A stretch of 32,335 nucleotides of DNA from Rhodocyclaceae bacterium (GCA_027492775.1 JAPUEC010000261.1:1-32335); one strand, 5' to 3'; counted from the first letter of the stretch, positions 6,573-14,633 are shown. A program made the numbers and translations. Notes: generated from the sequence alone by a model not told the origin.

Positions 6573-7592
6573 CTACTCGGCCGCGGCGGCGATAGTGAAG
6601 GCATCCGAATAGAATTCGTCCGGCGGCAATCCGCAAGTGCCGGTGAAGGTCCGACGGGCGGCGTCGATCATGCCCGGCGCGCCGCAGGCATACACCTGAA
6701 AGGCGGATAAATCGGGGAAGTCGGCCATCACCGCCTGGTGGACGAGACCGGTACGGCCGATCCAGGCGTCCTCAGGTCGCGGTTCGGAAAGCACCGGGAC
6801 ATAGCGAATGTGGCCATGAATCGCCGCCCACTGCCGTGGAAGTTCCGCCATATAGAGATCGGCACGGGCGCGGGCGCCCCAATAAAAATACATCGGCCGC
6901 TCGCAATTCTCGTGCAACGCATGCTCGACGATCGCCTTGATCGGCGCGAAGCCGGTGCCGCCGGCCAGCAGGATCATGGGCTTCGACGAGTCCTCCCGCA
7001 GATAAAAGCTGCCATGCGGGCCATTGAATCGCAGGATGTCGCGCACCTTTAGGGTCGAAAACACCTGATCGGTAAATAGTCCGCCGGGGGTATGGCGAAT
7101 GTGCAGTTGCAGGCAGCCATCGTCGTGCGGCGCATTAGCGAGCGAGAAGCTGCGGCGTTTACCGTCTTTCAGCAGGATATCGATGTATTGGCCGGCGAGA
7201 AATTGCAGGCGCTCGCTTGCGGGCAGCCGCAGCCCCAGTTCCATCACATCCGGCGCCAAGCGCTCCAGTCGCTCGACGCGTGACGGCAGGGTTTTGATGG
7301 GGATATCGCCGGCGGAACCGATTTTCGCTTCCAGCACGAGGTCGGTTTCGGCGCGAGCGCAGCAGAAAAGCGCCATCCCCGCCACCTGCTCGGCCATGGT
7401 CAGCGCACGCGGTTCAGTTTTGCCGTAAGCGATCCGCCCTTCGACCAACCTCCCCTTGCAACTGCCGCAGGCGCCGTCGCGGCAACCGTAGGGCAGCGTC
7501 AATCCCTGGCGCAGCGCCGCCTCGAGGATGGTCTCGTCGGCTTCGACTTCGAACTGCTTATGGCTCGGCTTGACGGTGACGCGATAGCTCAT
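6573..7592 (-). CDS. [2Fe-2S] ferredoxin-FAD/NAD(P)H reductase (CDP-6-deoxy-glucoseen reductase-like)
   Basis: A 339-residue fused electron-transfer protein. The N-terminal plant-type ferredoxin domain has cluster ligands Cys37, Cys42 and Cys45 (CRDGACGSC), with the fourth at Cys77 or Cys78. A ferredoxin-reductase FAD domain with RRSFSLANAP follows, then an NAD(P) domain with LLAGGTGFAPIKAIVEHAL and a C-terminal YACGAPGMIDAAR. It moves electrons from NAD(P)H through flavin to the iron-sulfur cluster and an unknown acceptor. Betaproteobacterial relatives are usually labelled CDP-6-deoxy-delta-3,4-glucoseen reductase, but no deoxysugar genes are nearby, so the true partner is uncertain. It is convergent with the HicA-like gene (9-nt gap) and divergent from the epimerase-like gene. 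Confidence 0.85.
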   Translation of the reverse strand: MSYRVTVKPSHKQFEVEADETILEAALRQGLTLPYGCRDGACGSCKGRLVEGRIAYGKTEPRALTMAEQVAGMALFCCARAETDLVLEAKIGSAGDIPIKTLPSRVERLERLAPDVMELGLRLPASERLQFLAGQYIDILLKDGKRRSFSLANAPHDDGCLQLHIRHTPGGLFTDQVFSTLKVRDILRFNGPHGSFYLREDSSKPMILLAGGTGFAPIKAIVEHALHENCERPMYFYWGARARADLYMAELPRQWAAIHGHIRYVPVLSEPRPEDAWIGRTGLVHQAVMADFPDLSAFQVYACGAPGMIDAARRTFTGTCGLPPDEFYSDAFTIAAAAE

Positions 7593-7618
7593 CTTTTCCC
7601 CTCGTTGGCAACGGGCGT

Positions 7619-7631
7619 TAGAATCCCAGCG
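7619..7631 (+). promoter_or_regulatory. -10 box placed for a leaderless start
   Basis: TAGAAT (7619-7624, 5 of 6) ends 7 nt before the GTG start codon at 7631, so transcription would begin at or next to the first coding base. No Shine-Dalgarno sequence lies between, and an in-frame TAG at 7619-7621 rules out an earlier start. The -35 region is poor. Confidence 0.35.
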
Positions 7632-8527
7632 TGCAAAGACTACTCATCGTCGGCAGCGGCGACATCGCCCGCCGCCTGATTCCCTTCATCGAACATCGCT
7701 TCCGCCTTTTCGCACTGGTGCGGAACACCGAGCGCGCCGATCAATGGCGGTCGATGGGCGTCCAGCCGGTGCTGGCGGATCTCGACCAGCGGCGAAGCCT
7801 GCAGCGACTCGCGGGCTTGGCGCAACTTATCGTGCATCTGGCACCGCCGCCCAACGAAGGGCGGCATGACCGCCGCACCCAATTTCTGATTGCGGCTCTG
7901 GCAAGCGCAAAAAGTCTACCACGGCGCTTGGTCTATATCAGTACGACCGGCGTCTATGGCGACTGTGCTGGGGAGTCCATCGATGAAACACGGCGCCTGT
8001 ATCCGGCGACCGCGCGCGCCGGCCGTCGTGTCGATGCCGAAGCCCGTCTGCGGGCCTTTGGCGCCCGATGCGGCGTCGGCGTCACCATCCTGCGGGCGCC
8101 CGGCATTTATGCCGCCGACCGCCTGCCCGTGGAGCGCCTGCGCAGCGGAACGGCGATACTCGAGCGCAGCGATGATGTTTTTACCAATCACATCCATGCC
8201 GACGATTTGGCAGCGGCCTGCGTCGCCGCACTGCGCCGCGGCAAGGCGAACCGGGTCGTCAATGCGGTCGACGATTCCGATCTCACCATGGGCGAATATT
8301 TCGAACGCGTTGCCAACGCCTTCGGAATGCCACCGCCACCACGAATCCGGCGCGCCGAAGCCCAGGCGCATTTTTCGCCGATGCAACTATCTTTTATGCA
8401 GGAATCACGTCGTATCGGCAACGAACGCCTCAAGCGGGAGTTAAAATTGCGGCTTCGCTACCCAACCGTGGATGACGGCATCGCCGCCGCCCGCGATCTC
8501 AGCCCTCCAGATAACGCGCCATGCTAG
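7631..8527 (+). CDS. NAD(P)-dependent epimerase/dehydratase-like protein (YeeZ-type SDR)
   Basis: A 298-residue extended short-chain dehydrogenase/reductase relative. The N-terminal Rossmann strand QRLLIVGSGDIARRL carries the GxGxxA dinucleotide motif at once. YISTTGVYGD marks the usual Ser/Thr and Tyr region, and later FTNHIHADDLAAACVAAL and RVVNAVDDSDLTMGEYF match the C-terminal part of nucleoside-diphosphate-sugar epimerase-like proteins. The catalytic YxxxK is not clearly kept, so the reaction is unknown. The start codon is GTG: the conserved glycine motif lies only a few residues in and the frame is closed upstream. The stop overlaps the next start by 7 nt (ATGCTAG). Confidence 0.8.
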   Translation: MQRLLIVGSGDIARRLIPFIEHRFRLFALVRNTERADQWRSMGVQPVLADLDQRRSLQRLAGLAQLIVHLAPPPNEGRHDRRTQFLIAALASAKSLPRRLVYISTTGVYGDCAGESIDETRRLYPATARAGRRVDAEARLRAFGARCGVGVTILRAPGIYAADRLPVERLRSGTAILERSDDVFTNHIHADDLAAACVAALRRGKANRVVNAVDDSDLTMGEYFERVANAFGMPPPPRIRRAEAQAHFSPMQLSFMQESRRIGNERLKRELKLRLRYPTVDDGIAAARDLSPPDNAPC

Positions 8528-8937
8528 TCCTCAAGTCGCTGCATGTATTTTTCGTCATCGCCTGGTTCGCCGGCGTGTTCTACCTGCCGCGCATTTTTGT
8601 GAACCTGGCCATGGTCCCCGCCGGCAGCGCGGCCGAACGCGACCGACTGCTGCTCATGGCCGGCAAGCTCTACGCTTTCATGACGCCAATCGGCGTGCTG
8701 GCGCTCGCATTCGGTCTCTGGCTCTGGCTGGGATTCGGCTTCCAGGGCGACTGGCTGAACATCAAGTTAATCCTGGTGACGCTGGTCGTGCTCTATCACG
8801 GCTATTGCGGCCATCTCCTCGGCGCCTTCCGCGCCGGACGCTCGCACAAGAGCCACATCTGGTTCCGCTTCTTCAACGAAGTCCCGGTCCTCGTCCTGTT
8901 CGCCATCTGCTTTCTCGTCATCCTGAAGCCCTTCTGA
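8521..8937 (+). CDS. HemJ/CopD-family membrane protein, probable protoporphyrinogen oxidase
   Basis: A 138-residue inner-membrane protein with about four hydrophobic segments: residues 1-25, 55-77, 82-102 and 118-137. The pattern LKSLHVFFVIAWFAGVFYLPRIFV with His8, then WLNIKLILV with its lysine, then YHGYCGHLL fits the HemJ (UPF0093) branch, which oxidises protoporphyrinogen IX to protoporphyrin IX in haem synthesis. These proteins are often annotated only as CopD family. The sequence supports HemJ more than copper transport because the conserved His and Lys are present and no Met/Cys copper motif is seen. It overlaps its neighbours by 7 nt upstream and 1 nt downstream (TGATG), so the three genes look like one operon. 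Confidence 0.75.
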   Translation: MLVLKSLHVFFVIAWFAGVFYLPRIFVNLAMVPAGSAAERDRLLLMAGKLYAFMTPIGVLALAFGLWLWLGFGFQGDWLNIKLILVTLVVLYHGYCGHLLGAFRAGRSHKSHIWFRFFNEVPVLVLFAICFLVILKPF

Positions 8938-10097
8938 TGCCCTCTTTCTTCGCCACTTGCCCACGCGGGCTGGAAAACCTGCTGGTCGAGGAACTCTCCG
9001 GAGTCGGCGCCACCGACCTGCGCACCATTCCCGGGGGAGTCCACTTCAAGGGCGAATGGCCGACCTGCTATCGCGCCAATCTCGAATCCCGCTGCGCCAC
9101 ACGCATCCTCTGGCGCATTGCCCACGGCCCCTACACCCGCGAGGAAGACATTTATCGCCTGGCGGTGGCACAGCGCTGGCCGAATCTGTTCAGTCTCAGT
9201 CGCACCCTGCGCGTGGCGACGACGGCCACCCACTCGCCCCTGCGCTCCATCGACTTCGTCACCCTTCGGGTCAAGGACGCCATCTGCGACCGCTTTAGAT
9301 CCGAGGGCGGCGAACGCCCGAGCGTCGATACGCGGGCGCCCGACGTGCGCATTCAGGTCTTTCTCACCGACCGCGAATGCACGCTTTACCTGGACACCTC
9401 CGGCGCTCCCCTGTGGCAACGCGGCTTGCGGCAAAGCTCGGTCGACGCGCCGCTAAAGGAAAACCTCGCGGCCGGCATCCTCAAGCTCTCCGGCTGGCAA
9501 CCCGGCACGCCGCTGTTCGATCCCATGTGCGGGAGCGGCACCTTCCTCCTGGAAGCCGCGCAAATGGCGCTCGACATGGCCCCAGGCCTGCGCCGGACCT
9601 TCGGCTTCGAAAAGCTCGCTTCATTCGACGCTCTGGCTTGGGCCAAGATCAAAACCGACGCTCAGGCACGCTGCCGACCGGCCACCCCGCAACCGATTTT
9701 CGGCGGCGACATCGACGAACACGCTGTCCGTGCCAGCAAGCGCAACCTACAGGAAGCCGGCCTCGGCAATGTGGTGAAGTTGAAGAGCGGCGACCTTCTG
9801 CAAGCCGAGCCCCCCGCTGCGGCGGGGGTCATGATCGCCAACCCACCCTACGGCGAACGCATCGGCGAACAAGAAGAACTGGCCGCCCTCTACCCCCGCC
9901 TGGGGGATATCTTGAAAAAGCGCTTCCCCGGCTGGAACGCCTACCTCTTCAGCGCCGACACGCGTTTACCAAAACTCCTCAGCCTCAAACCCAGCCGCAA
10001 GACGCCACTCTTCAATGGCGCGCTGGAATGCCGGCTTTACGAGTTCAAGATCGTCGCCGGAAGCAATCGCAAGCCGGCGCCTGCGCCAGAAGCGTAA
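8937..10097 (+). CDS. THUMP-domain class I SAM-dependent RNA methyltransferase (RlmL/YcbY N-half type)
   Basis: A 386-residue rRNA methyltransferase related to the N-terminal half of RlmKL, which makes m2G2445 in 23S rRNA. The start MPSFFATCPRGLENLLVEEL is typical. A THUMP RNA-binding domain covers residues about 45-155. The Rossmann SAM-binding motif FDPMCGSGTFLLEAA lies near 194-208, and the catalytic NPPYGERIGE near 301-310. The RlmK half is absent, as is common in betaproteobacteria. The frame is open further upstream, but the ATG at 8937 overlaps the previous stop as TGATG and begins the conserved N-terminus, so the longer start is rejected. The last 12 residues are a Pro/Ala/Lys tail. 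Confidence 0.87.
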   Translation: MPSFFATCPRGLENLLVEELSGVGATDLRTIPGGVHFKGEWPTCYRANLESRCATRILWRIAHGPYTREEDIYRLAVAQRWPNLFSLSRTLRVATTATHSPLRSIDFVTLRVKDAICDRFRSEGGERPSVDTRAPDVRIQVFLTDRECTLYLDTSGAPLWQRGLRQSSVDAPLKENLAAGILKLSGWQPGTPLFDPMCGSGTFLLEAAQMALDMAPGLRRTFGFEKLASFDALAWAKIKTDAQARCRPATPQPIFGGDIDEHAVRASKRNLQEAGLGNVVKLKSGDLLQAEPPAAAGVMIANPPYGERIGEQEELAALYPRLGDILKKRFPGWNAYLFSADTRLPKLLSLKPSRKTPLFNGALECRLYEFKIVAGSNRKPAPAPEA

Positions 10098-10313
10098 AGA
10101 GGTCGTCTTTTAAAGTGCCGGTAGAACCGAGCTAGGGAAGCTGAGGCAGGCAGCGGCCGAAACATCAGCCCACGCCGCAGGCGTAGGGCGGTTTTCAACC
10201 GCCCTCAAGGCGAAGGCAAGACAAGGCGCCTAGATCCGGCGCGCCGAAGACAGTAGCTGCGCTACGGCGAGGTGTGTCGGGTCGACGGCAACGCCGTATT
10301 GCCGAGCAGGCAC
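10098..10313. repeat. Intergenic region with several small palindromes
   Basis: This is the longest gene-free stretch (216 nt), between the convergent methyltransferase and pilU genes. It holds a 9-bp hairpin (10185-10193 with 10197-10205, AGGGCGGTT/AACCGCCCT, loop TTC), then GTAGC-TGC-GCTAC (10253-10265), the palindrome GGCGCGCC (10238-10245), and ACGGC-AAC-GCCGT (10285-10297). The first hairpin may act as a terminator for one or both convergent units but has no T-run. The cluster of compact hairpins looks like a dispersed intergenic repeat (REP-like). No open frame with coding character was seen. Confidence 0.5.
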
Positions 10314-11450
10314 CTAAACGATGTCGAGGTGGCCTAGGCCCTGCGTGAGATCCCGATCCTTCGACTCCTTGCCATACAGCTTGATCTGCAGGCGCAGGTC
10401 GTTGAGCGAATCGGCGTTGCGCAGCGCGTCCTCGTAGGTGATCTTGCCGGCTTCATAGAGATCGAAGAGTGCCTGGTCGAACGTCTGCATCCCCAACTCG
10501 CGCGATTTCTTCATGATTTCCTTGATCTCGTGCACCTCGCCCTTGAAGATCAGGTCGGAAATGAGCGGCGAGTTGAGCATGATTTCAATCGCTGCGCAGC
10601 GTCCCTTGCCATCCTTCTTGGGCAGCAGGCGCTGGGAAACCATGGCGCGAAGATTGAGCGAAAGGTCCATCAGCAACTGCTGACGACGCTCTTCGGGGAA
10701 AAAATTGATGATGCGGTCGATGGCCTGGTTGGCGCTGTTGGCGTGCAAGGTCGCCAGACAGAGGTGGCCTGTTTCGGCGAAGGCGACGGCGTAATCCATG
10801 GTCTCGCGGTCGCGGATTTCGCCCATCAGGATAACGTCCGGCGCCTGGCGCAAGGAGTTCTTCAGCGCAGGCATCCAATCGTCGGTATCCACACCGACCT
10901 CGCGCTGGGTAACGATACAGTTCTTGTGCTCATGCACGTATTCGATCGGGTCCTCGATGGTAACGATGTGACCGTAGGTGTTCTCGTTGCGATAATCGAC
11001 CAGAGCCGCCAGTGAAGTCGTCTTGCCGGTGCCGGTGCCGCCAACGAAGATGACCAGGCCGCGCTTGGTCATCGCCACATCTTTGAGAATAGGCGGCAGG
11101 CCAAGGTCTTCGAGCTTGGGGATGGTCATGTTGATGGTCCGGCAAACCACGCCGATCCGGCCCTGCTGGACAAAGGCATTCACCCGGAATCGGCCGATGC
11201 CCGCCGGCGAAATGGCGAAATTGCATTCCTTGGTCGCCTCGAACTCGGCGGCTTGGCGATCATTCATGATCGAGCGCGCCAGTTCCGCGGTATGCGGCGG
11301 ATTGAGCACCTGATTGGAAACCGGGGTCACCTTGCCGTCGATCTTGATGGCCGGCGGAAACCCGGCGGTGATGAACAGGTCCGACCCTTTTTTCTGCGCC
11401 ATGAGGCGCAGCAGGTCGTGCATGAATTTCATTGCCTGATCACGTTCCAT
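10314..11450 (-). CDS. pilU: Type IV pilus retraction ATPase PilU
   Basis: A 378-residue hexameric secretion-type ATPase that works with PilT to retract pili. Walker A is GGTGTGKTT (residues 137-145), and the Asp and His boxes (VTIEDPIEYVHEHK, CLATLHANSANQA) and Walker B (DVILMGEIRD) follow. It is assigned to PilU because it starts MKFMHDLLRLMAQKKGSDLFI, lacks the PilT AIRNLIRE motif (it reads LISDLIFKGE there) and carries the longer C-terminus ending in GLGHLDIV. AGGAG lies about 10 nt before the ATG at 11450. It lies 57 nt downstream of pilT, in the same direction, and is probably co-transcribed. Confidence 0.93.
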   Translation of the reverse strand: MERDQAMKFMHDLLRLMAQKKGSDLFITAGFPPAIKIDGKVTPVSNQVLNPPHTAELARSIMNDRQAAEFEATKECNFAISPAGIGRFRVNAFVQQGRIGVVCRTINMTIPKLEDLGLPPILKDVAMTKRGLVIFVGGTGTGKTTSLAALVDYRNENTYGHIVTIEDPIEYVHEHKNCIVTQREVGVDTDDWMPALKNSLRQAPDVILMGEIRDRETMDYAVAFAETGHLCLATLHANSANQAIDRIINFFPEERRQQLLMDLSLNLRAMVSQRLLPKKDGKGRCAAIEIMLNSPLISDLIFKGEVHEIKEIMKKSRELGMQTFDQALFDLYEAGKITYEDALRNADSLNDLRLQIKLYGKESKDRDLTQGLGHLDIV

Positions 11451-11507
11451 ATCTGCTTTCTCCTGCCGACCGGTTGCCGCGTCCGACTACCGCGCCGCGC
11501 TGTTCAT

Positions 11508-12551
11508 TTACCCGACGAAGTTGTCCTTGTTGGCCGCCCTGGCGCGGGCTTCCGCCGACGACACGACGTTGCGCCGGACGAGATCGAGTAGATTCTGGTC
11601 GAGCGTCTGCATGCCATAGGATTGGCCGGTCTGGATGGCGGAATACATTTGTGCCACCTTGTTTTCGCGGATGAGGTTACGGATGGCCGGCGTGCCGATC
11701 ATGATTTCATGCGCCGCAACGCGGCCGCTGCCGTCCTTGGTTTTCATCAGGGTCTGCGAAATAACGGCGCGCAGGGATTCGGATAGCATGGAACGCACCA
11801 TTTCCTTTTCCGCCGCGGGGAAGACGTCGACCACCCGGTCAACGGTCTTAGCCGCCGATGAGGTATGCAAGGTACCGAAGACGAGGTGGCCCGTTTCCGC
11901 AGCGGTCAGCGCCAGTCGGATGGTTTCCAGGTCGCGCATTTCTCCGACGAGGATCACGTCCGGGTCTTCGCGCAGCGCCGAACGCAGGGCGTTGGCGAAG
12001 GAGAGCGTATGCGGACCGACTTCGCGCTGATTGATTAGGCACTTCTTCGATTCATGCACGAATTCGATCGGGTCCTCCACCGTCAGGATGTGTCCGTACT
12101 CGTTTTCGTTAACGTGATTGACCATCGCCGCCAGCGTCGTCGACTTGCCGGAACCGGTCGGCCCGGTGACCAGGACGACGCCTCGCGGATACTCGGATAT
12201 CTCCTTGAAAATCTTCGGGCAATTGAGTTCCTCGAGCGAGAGCACCTTGGAGGGGATGGTCCGGAAAACCGCGCCAGCGCCCCGCTGGTGATTGAAGGCA
12301 TTGACCCGGAAACGGGCCAAATTGGGGACTTCGAAAGAGAAGTCGCATTCCAGCGTTTCTTCGTAAATCTTGCGCTGGCCGTCATTCATGATGTCGTACA
12401 CCATGGCATGCACGTCCTTGTGCTCCATGGGCGGCAGGTTGATGCGGCGGACGTCGCCATGCACGCGGATCATCGGCGGCAGGCCGGAAGAAAGGTGGAG
12501 GTCGGAAGCCTTGTTCTTGACGCCGAAGGCGAGAAGTTCGGTAATGTCCAT
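11508..12551 (-). CDS. pilT: Type IV pilus retraction ATPase PilT
   Basis: A 347-residue ATPase that depolymerises type IV pili, powering twitching motility and DNA uptake. It begins MDITELLAFGVKNKASDLHL, with Walker A GPTGSGKST (residues 130-138), the Asp box VEDPIEFVHESKK, Walker B DVILVGEMRD, the His box FGTLHTSSAAKTVDR, and the PilT hallmark AIRNLIRENK near the C-terminus. Length is standard (about 345). GAGG (12562-12565) precedes the ATG by about 10 nt. A good promoter candidate lies at 12575-12603. It is divergent from the yggS remnant and followed by pilU. Confidence 0.96.
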   Translation of the reverse strand: MDITELLAFGVKNKASDLHLSSGLPPMIRVHGDVRRINLPPMEHKDVHAMVYDIMNDGQRKIYEETLECDFSFEVPNLARFRVNAFNHQRGAGAVFRTIPSKVLSLEELNCPKIFKEISEYPRGVVLVTGPTGSGKSTTLAAMVNHVNENEYGHILTVEDPIEFVHESKKCLINQREVGPHTLSFANALRSALREDPDVILVGEMRDLETIRLALTAAETGHLVFGTLHTSSAAKTVDRVVDVFPAAEKEMVRSMLSESLRAVISQTLMKTKDGSGRVAAHEIMIGTPAIRNLIRENKVAQMYSAIQTGQSYGMQTLDQNLLDLVRRNVVSSAEARARAANKDNFVG

Positions 12552-12574
12552 GCGGGGTCGTCCTCGAGGGCGCG

Positions 12575-12603
12575 TGTATACTTATGAAAGACTGAAATTC
12601 CAA
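12575..12603 (-). promoter_or_regulatory. Candidate sigma-70 promoter of pilT-pilU
   Basis: On the minus strand TTGGAA (12598-12603) is followed after exactly 17 bp by TATACA (12575-12580), each 4 of 6 to consensus. The predicted start is near 12568, giving a short leader with the GAGG at 12562-12565. On the plus strand the same spot reads TATACT (12577-12582), a possible -10 for the yggS remnant and proC. Confidence 0.45.
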
Positions 12604-12609
12604 GGGATT

Positions 12610-12950
12610 ATGAGCGCAATCGCCACCAACCTGCAAGTTGTCCGACAAGGCATCCGGGACACCGCCCGGACCGTCGGTCGTGACCGTGCGAGCTTCGACT
12701 GCTGACGATGCGCGAGATGTGGCCTGCGACCTGTCTGCAAGCGGCTGCGGCCCAACGATGCCCTTTCCGGCAATCGCGCGAACTTTTCAATTGCCTCCGC
12801 ACCGAAGGCTTTAATCTCGACACGCTCTCAATGGGAATGTCCTACGATATGAATGCTGCCATTGCCGAAGGCACCACCATGACGCGCGTCGGCATCGCCA
12901 CTTTTGGAGCGCGGCCTCCTCAACCCCAAACCTCATCAGACCTTTCATGA
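12610..12950 (+). pseudogene. yggS: yggS remnant (PLP homeostasis protein), internally deleted
   Basis: Two ends of a YggS/PROSC-family protein survive. The 5' piece starts at ATG 12610 (MSAIATNLQVVRQGIRDTAR) and hits a stop at 12703-12705 after 31 codons, just where the PLP-lysine segment (usually VSK) should begin. The 3' piece, in a different frame from about 12780 to the stop at 12948-12950, reads RELFNCLRTEGF, then LDTLSMGMSYDMNAAIAEGTT and VGIATFGAR, the YggS C-terminal signature. An intact gene needs about 700 bp; here there are 341 bp, so roughly 360 bp, including the cofactor lysine, are gone. The 12706-12780 bridge matches nothing I recognise. The stop still overlaps the proC ATG as in an intact operon, suggesting recent decay. 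Confidence 0.85.
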
Positions 12951-13759
12951 AAATTACCTTCCTCGGCGGTGGCAATATGGCCAACGCCCTGATCGGTGGG
13001 CTGCTCCAGCAGGGAACCGCACCGGCCGACATCCAGGTCATCGAGGTCGATGGCGACGCCCGCCAACGACTTTCCCTCACCCATGGCGTTTCCTGTCATG
13101 CCAGCCTGGACGCCTGGGACCCGGTTTGCGATGTGGTCATGCTCGCAGTCAAACCGCAGCAGATGAAAGCGGCAGTGGCGCCCATGATTCCTAAACTGGC
13201 GTCCCAACTCATCGTCAGCATTGCCGCCGGCTTGCGGATTGGCGCGCTTTCGAGGTGGCTCGGCGGCTACGGGCGCATTGTCCGTTGCATGCCCAATACG
13301 CCGGCCATGATTGGGGCCGGGATTACCGGTCTTTTTGCCGCACCGGAAGTTACCGAAGCCGAACGCCGCTCGGCAGAGCGGGTTCTGCAGGCGGCCGGCA
13401 GCACCGTTTGGGTCGACGACGAAGCCCGCCTCGATGCGGTTACGGCGGTCTCGGGCAGCGGGCCCGCCTATGTGTTCCTCTTTATCGAGGCCCTGCAGGA
13501 AGCCGGCGCCAAACTTGGTTTTACCCCAGAGCAAGCGCGCCAACTCGCGATTGAAACCGTGCTCGGAGCGGCACAGCTTGCCTCGCGATCGCCAGACCCC
13601 GCCGCCACTTTGCGCGAACGCGTGACTTCCAAAGCAGGAACAACAGAAGCGGCACTGCGCGTCATGGCAGAAAAAGGCGTCAAGGAGGGCATCATTGCCG
13701 GCATCCTGGCCGCCAACGCCCGCAGCATCGAGTTGGGCGACCTGCTCGGAGCCGACTGA
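12947..13759 (+). CDS. proC: Pyrroline-5-carboxylate reductase
   Basis: This 270-residue enzyme catalyses the last step of proline synthesis, reducing 1-pyrroline-5-carboxylate with NAD(P)H in the cytoplasm. The N-terminal Rossmann motif is ITFLGGGNMANALIGGLL. MLAVKPQQM and CMPNTPAMIGAGITGL are typical, and the family signature is seen in VSGSGPAYVFLFIEALQEAG. The end (TSKAGTTEAALRVM) matches the helical dimerisation domain. The ATG overlaps the stop of the yggS remnant (ATGA), so translation was originally coupled to yggS. With yggS now broken, proC initiation may depend on its own ribosome binding. yggT follows after 2 nt. Confidence 0.95.
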   Translation: MKITFLGGGNMANALIGGLLQQGTAPADIQVIEVDGDARQRLSLTHGVSCHASLDAWDPVCDVVMLAVKPQQMKAAVAPMIPKLASQLIVSIAAGLRIGALSRWLGGYGRIVRCMPNTPAMIGAGITGLFAAPEVTEAERRSAERVLQAAGSTVWVDDEARLDAVTAVSGSGPAYVFLFIEALQEAGAKLGFTPEQARQLAIETVLGAAQLASRSPDPAATLRERVTSKAGTTEAALRVMAEKGVKEGIIAGILAANARSIELGDLLGAD

Positions 13760-13761
13760 CC

Positions 13762-14298
13762 ATGGAACGCGCCGTCTTCTTTCTCGCCGACGCCGTACTC
13801 GGGTTTTTCACCGTGCTTTTCCTGCTGCGTTTCTATATGCAGTTGCTCCGGGTTTCCTTCTCCGGGCCATTGGGGCATTTCGTCATCACGCTAACCAACT
13901 GGGCCGTCCGCCCGCTGCGCCGCGTCATCCCCGGCGTTTTCGGGCTGGATGTGGCGAGCCTGATGCTCGCCTTCCTCATGCAGCTGGCGTTGTTCGGCGT
14001 CGCCTTCAGTCTCTTTCCCCGCTATGCCGGCATTGATGGGGTGGACGCCGCACCGATGTTCCTCTGGGTGGCACTGATTGGCTTGGTACGTACCTCGATT
14101 CACATCTTGATCGGGGCGCTCATCATCCAGGCTGTCCTCTCCTGGGTCAGCCCGCATTCTCCATTGGCGCCGCCGATCAACCAGTTCACCCGGCCGTTCC
14201 TCGCTCCCATTCGTCGGATCTTGCCGCCGATTTCCGGCATCGACCTATCCCCGTTGGTCGCCATCGTCCTGGCGCAAGTGGTGCTCATGCTGCTGTGA
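13762..14298 (+). CDS. YggT-family integral membrane protein
   Basis: A 178-residue inner-membrane protein with two YGGT repeats, one around residues 10-80 (FLLRFYMQLLRV, NWAVRPLRRVIPG) and one around 95-175 (VLSWVSPHSPLAPPINQFTRPFLAPIRRILPPISG in pieces). About four membrane segments are apparent. The family's role is not settled; it has been linked to osmotic shock tolerance and, in other lineages, to photosystem or division complexes. Its place between proC and yggU is conserved in many proteobacteria. It ends with a 4-nt overlap with the next start (GTGA). Confidence 0.88.
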   Translation: MERAVFFLADAVLGFFTVLFLLRFYMQLLRVSFSGPLGHFVITLTNWAVRPLRRVIPGVFGLDVASLMLAFLMQLALFGVAFSLFPRYAGIDGVDAAPMFLWVALIGLVRTSIHILIGALIIQAVLSWVSPHSPLAPPINQFTRPFLAPIRRILPPISGIDLSPLVAIVLAQVVLMLL

Positions 14299-14579
14299 AT
14301 TCCTGGCTGCGTATCCACGATGGCGGAGTCACCGTAACCATCCACGTCCAACCCGGCGCCAAAAAAACCGAAGTTGCGGGCATCCACGGCGACGCGCTGA
14401 AGATACGCCTCGCCGCACCGCCGGTGGATGGCAAAGCCAATGCCGCCTTGATCGACTATCTGGCGAAAAGACTGGCAATTGCCAAGAGCAGCGTCACCCT
14501 CAAAAGCGGCCAGACCTCGCGTCACAAGGTCCTCGCCATCGAGGGCGTCGATGCCGAGCTGGTGGCGAGGCTGCTTTAG
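14295..14579 (+). CDS. DUF167 (YggU) family protein
   Basis: A 94-residue soluble protein of the DUF167/UPF0235 family. Recognisable pieces are VTIHVQPGAKKTEVAGIHGDAL, then RLAAPPVDGKANAALIDYLAKRL and VTLKSGQTSRHKVLAIEGV. Biochemical function is unknown. The start codon is GTG, overlapping the yggT stop (GTGA at 14295-14298), so it is very likely coupled to yggT. It is the last gene of this rightward unit and is convergent with the pyrimidine operon 54 nt away; no T-run terminator was seen in the gap. Confidence 0.9.
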   Translation: MNSWLRIHDGGVTVTIHVQPGAKKTEVAGIHGDALKIRLAAPPVDGKANAALIDYLAKRLAIAKSSVTLKSGQTSRHKVLAIEGVDAELVARLL

Positions 14580-14633
14580 ATTACGTTCTGCAATGCGGTC
14601 GCGAGTGGACCGACCCAGACCTCAGCCTCATAT

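Noticed and set aside
8472-8936. N-terminal extension of the RNA methyltransferase frame
   Set aside because: It would overlap the whole HemJ-like gene; the ATG at 8937 begins the conserved N-terminus.
10314-12551. pilT and pilU as a recent tandem duplication
   Set aside because: They differ throughout and each carries its own subfamily hallmarks, so they are ancient paralogues.
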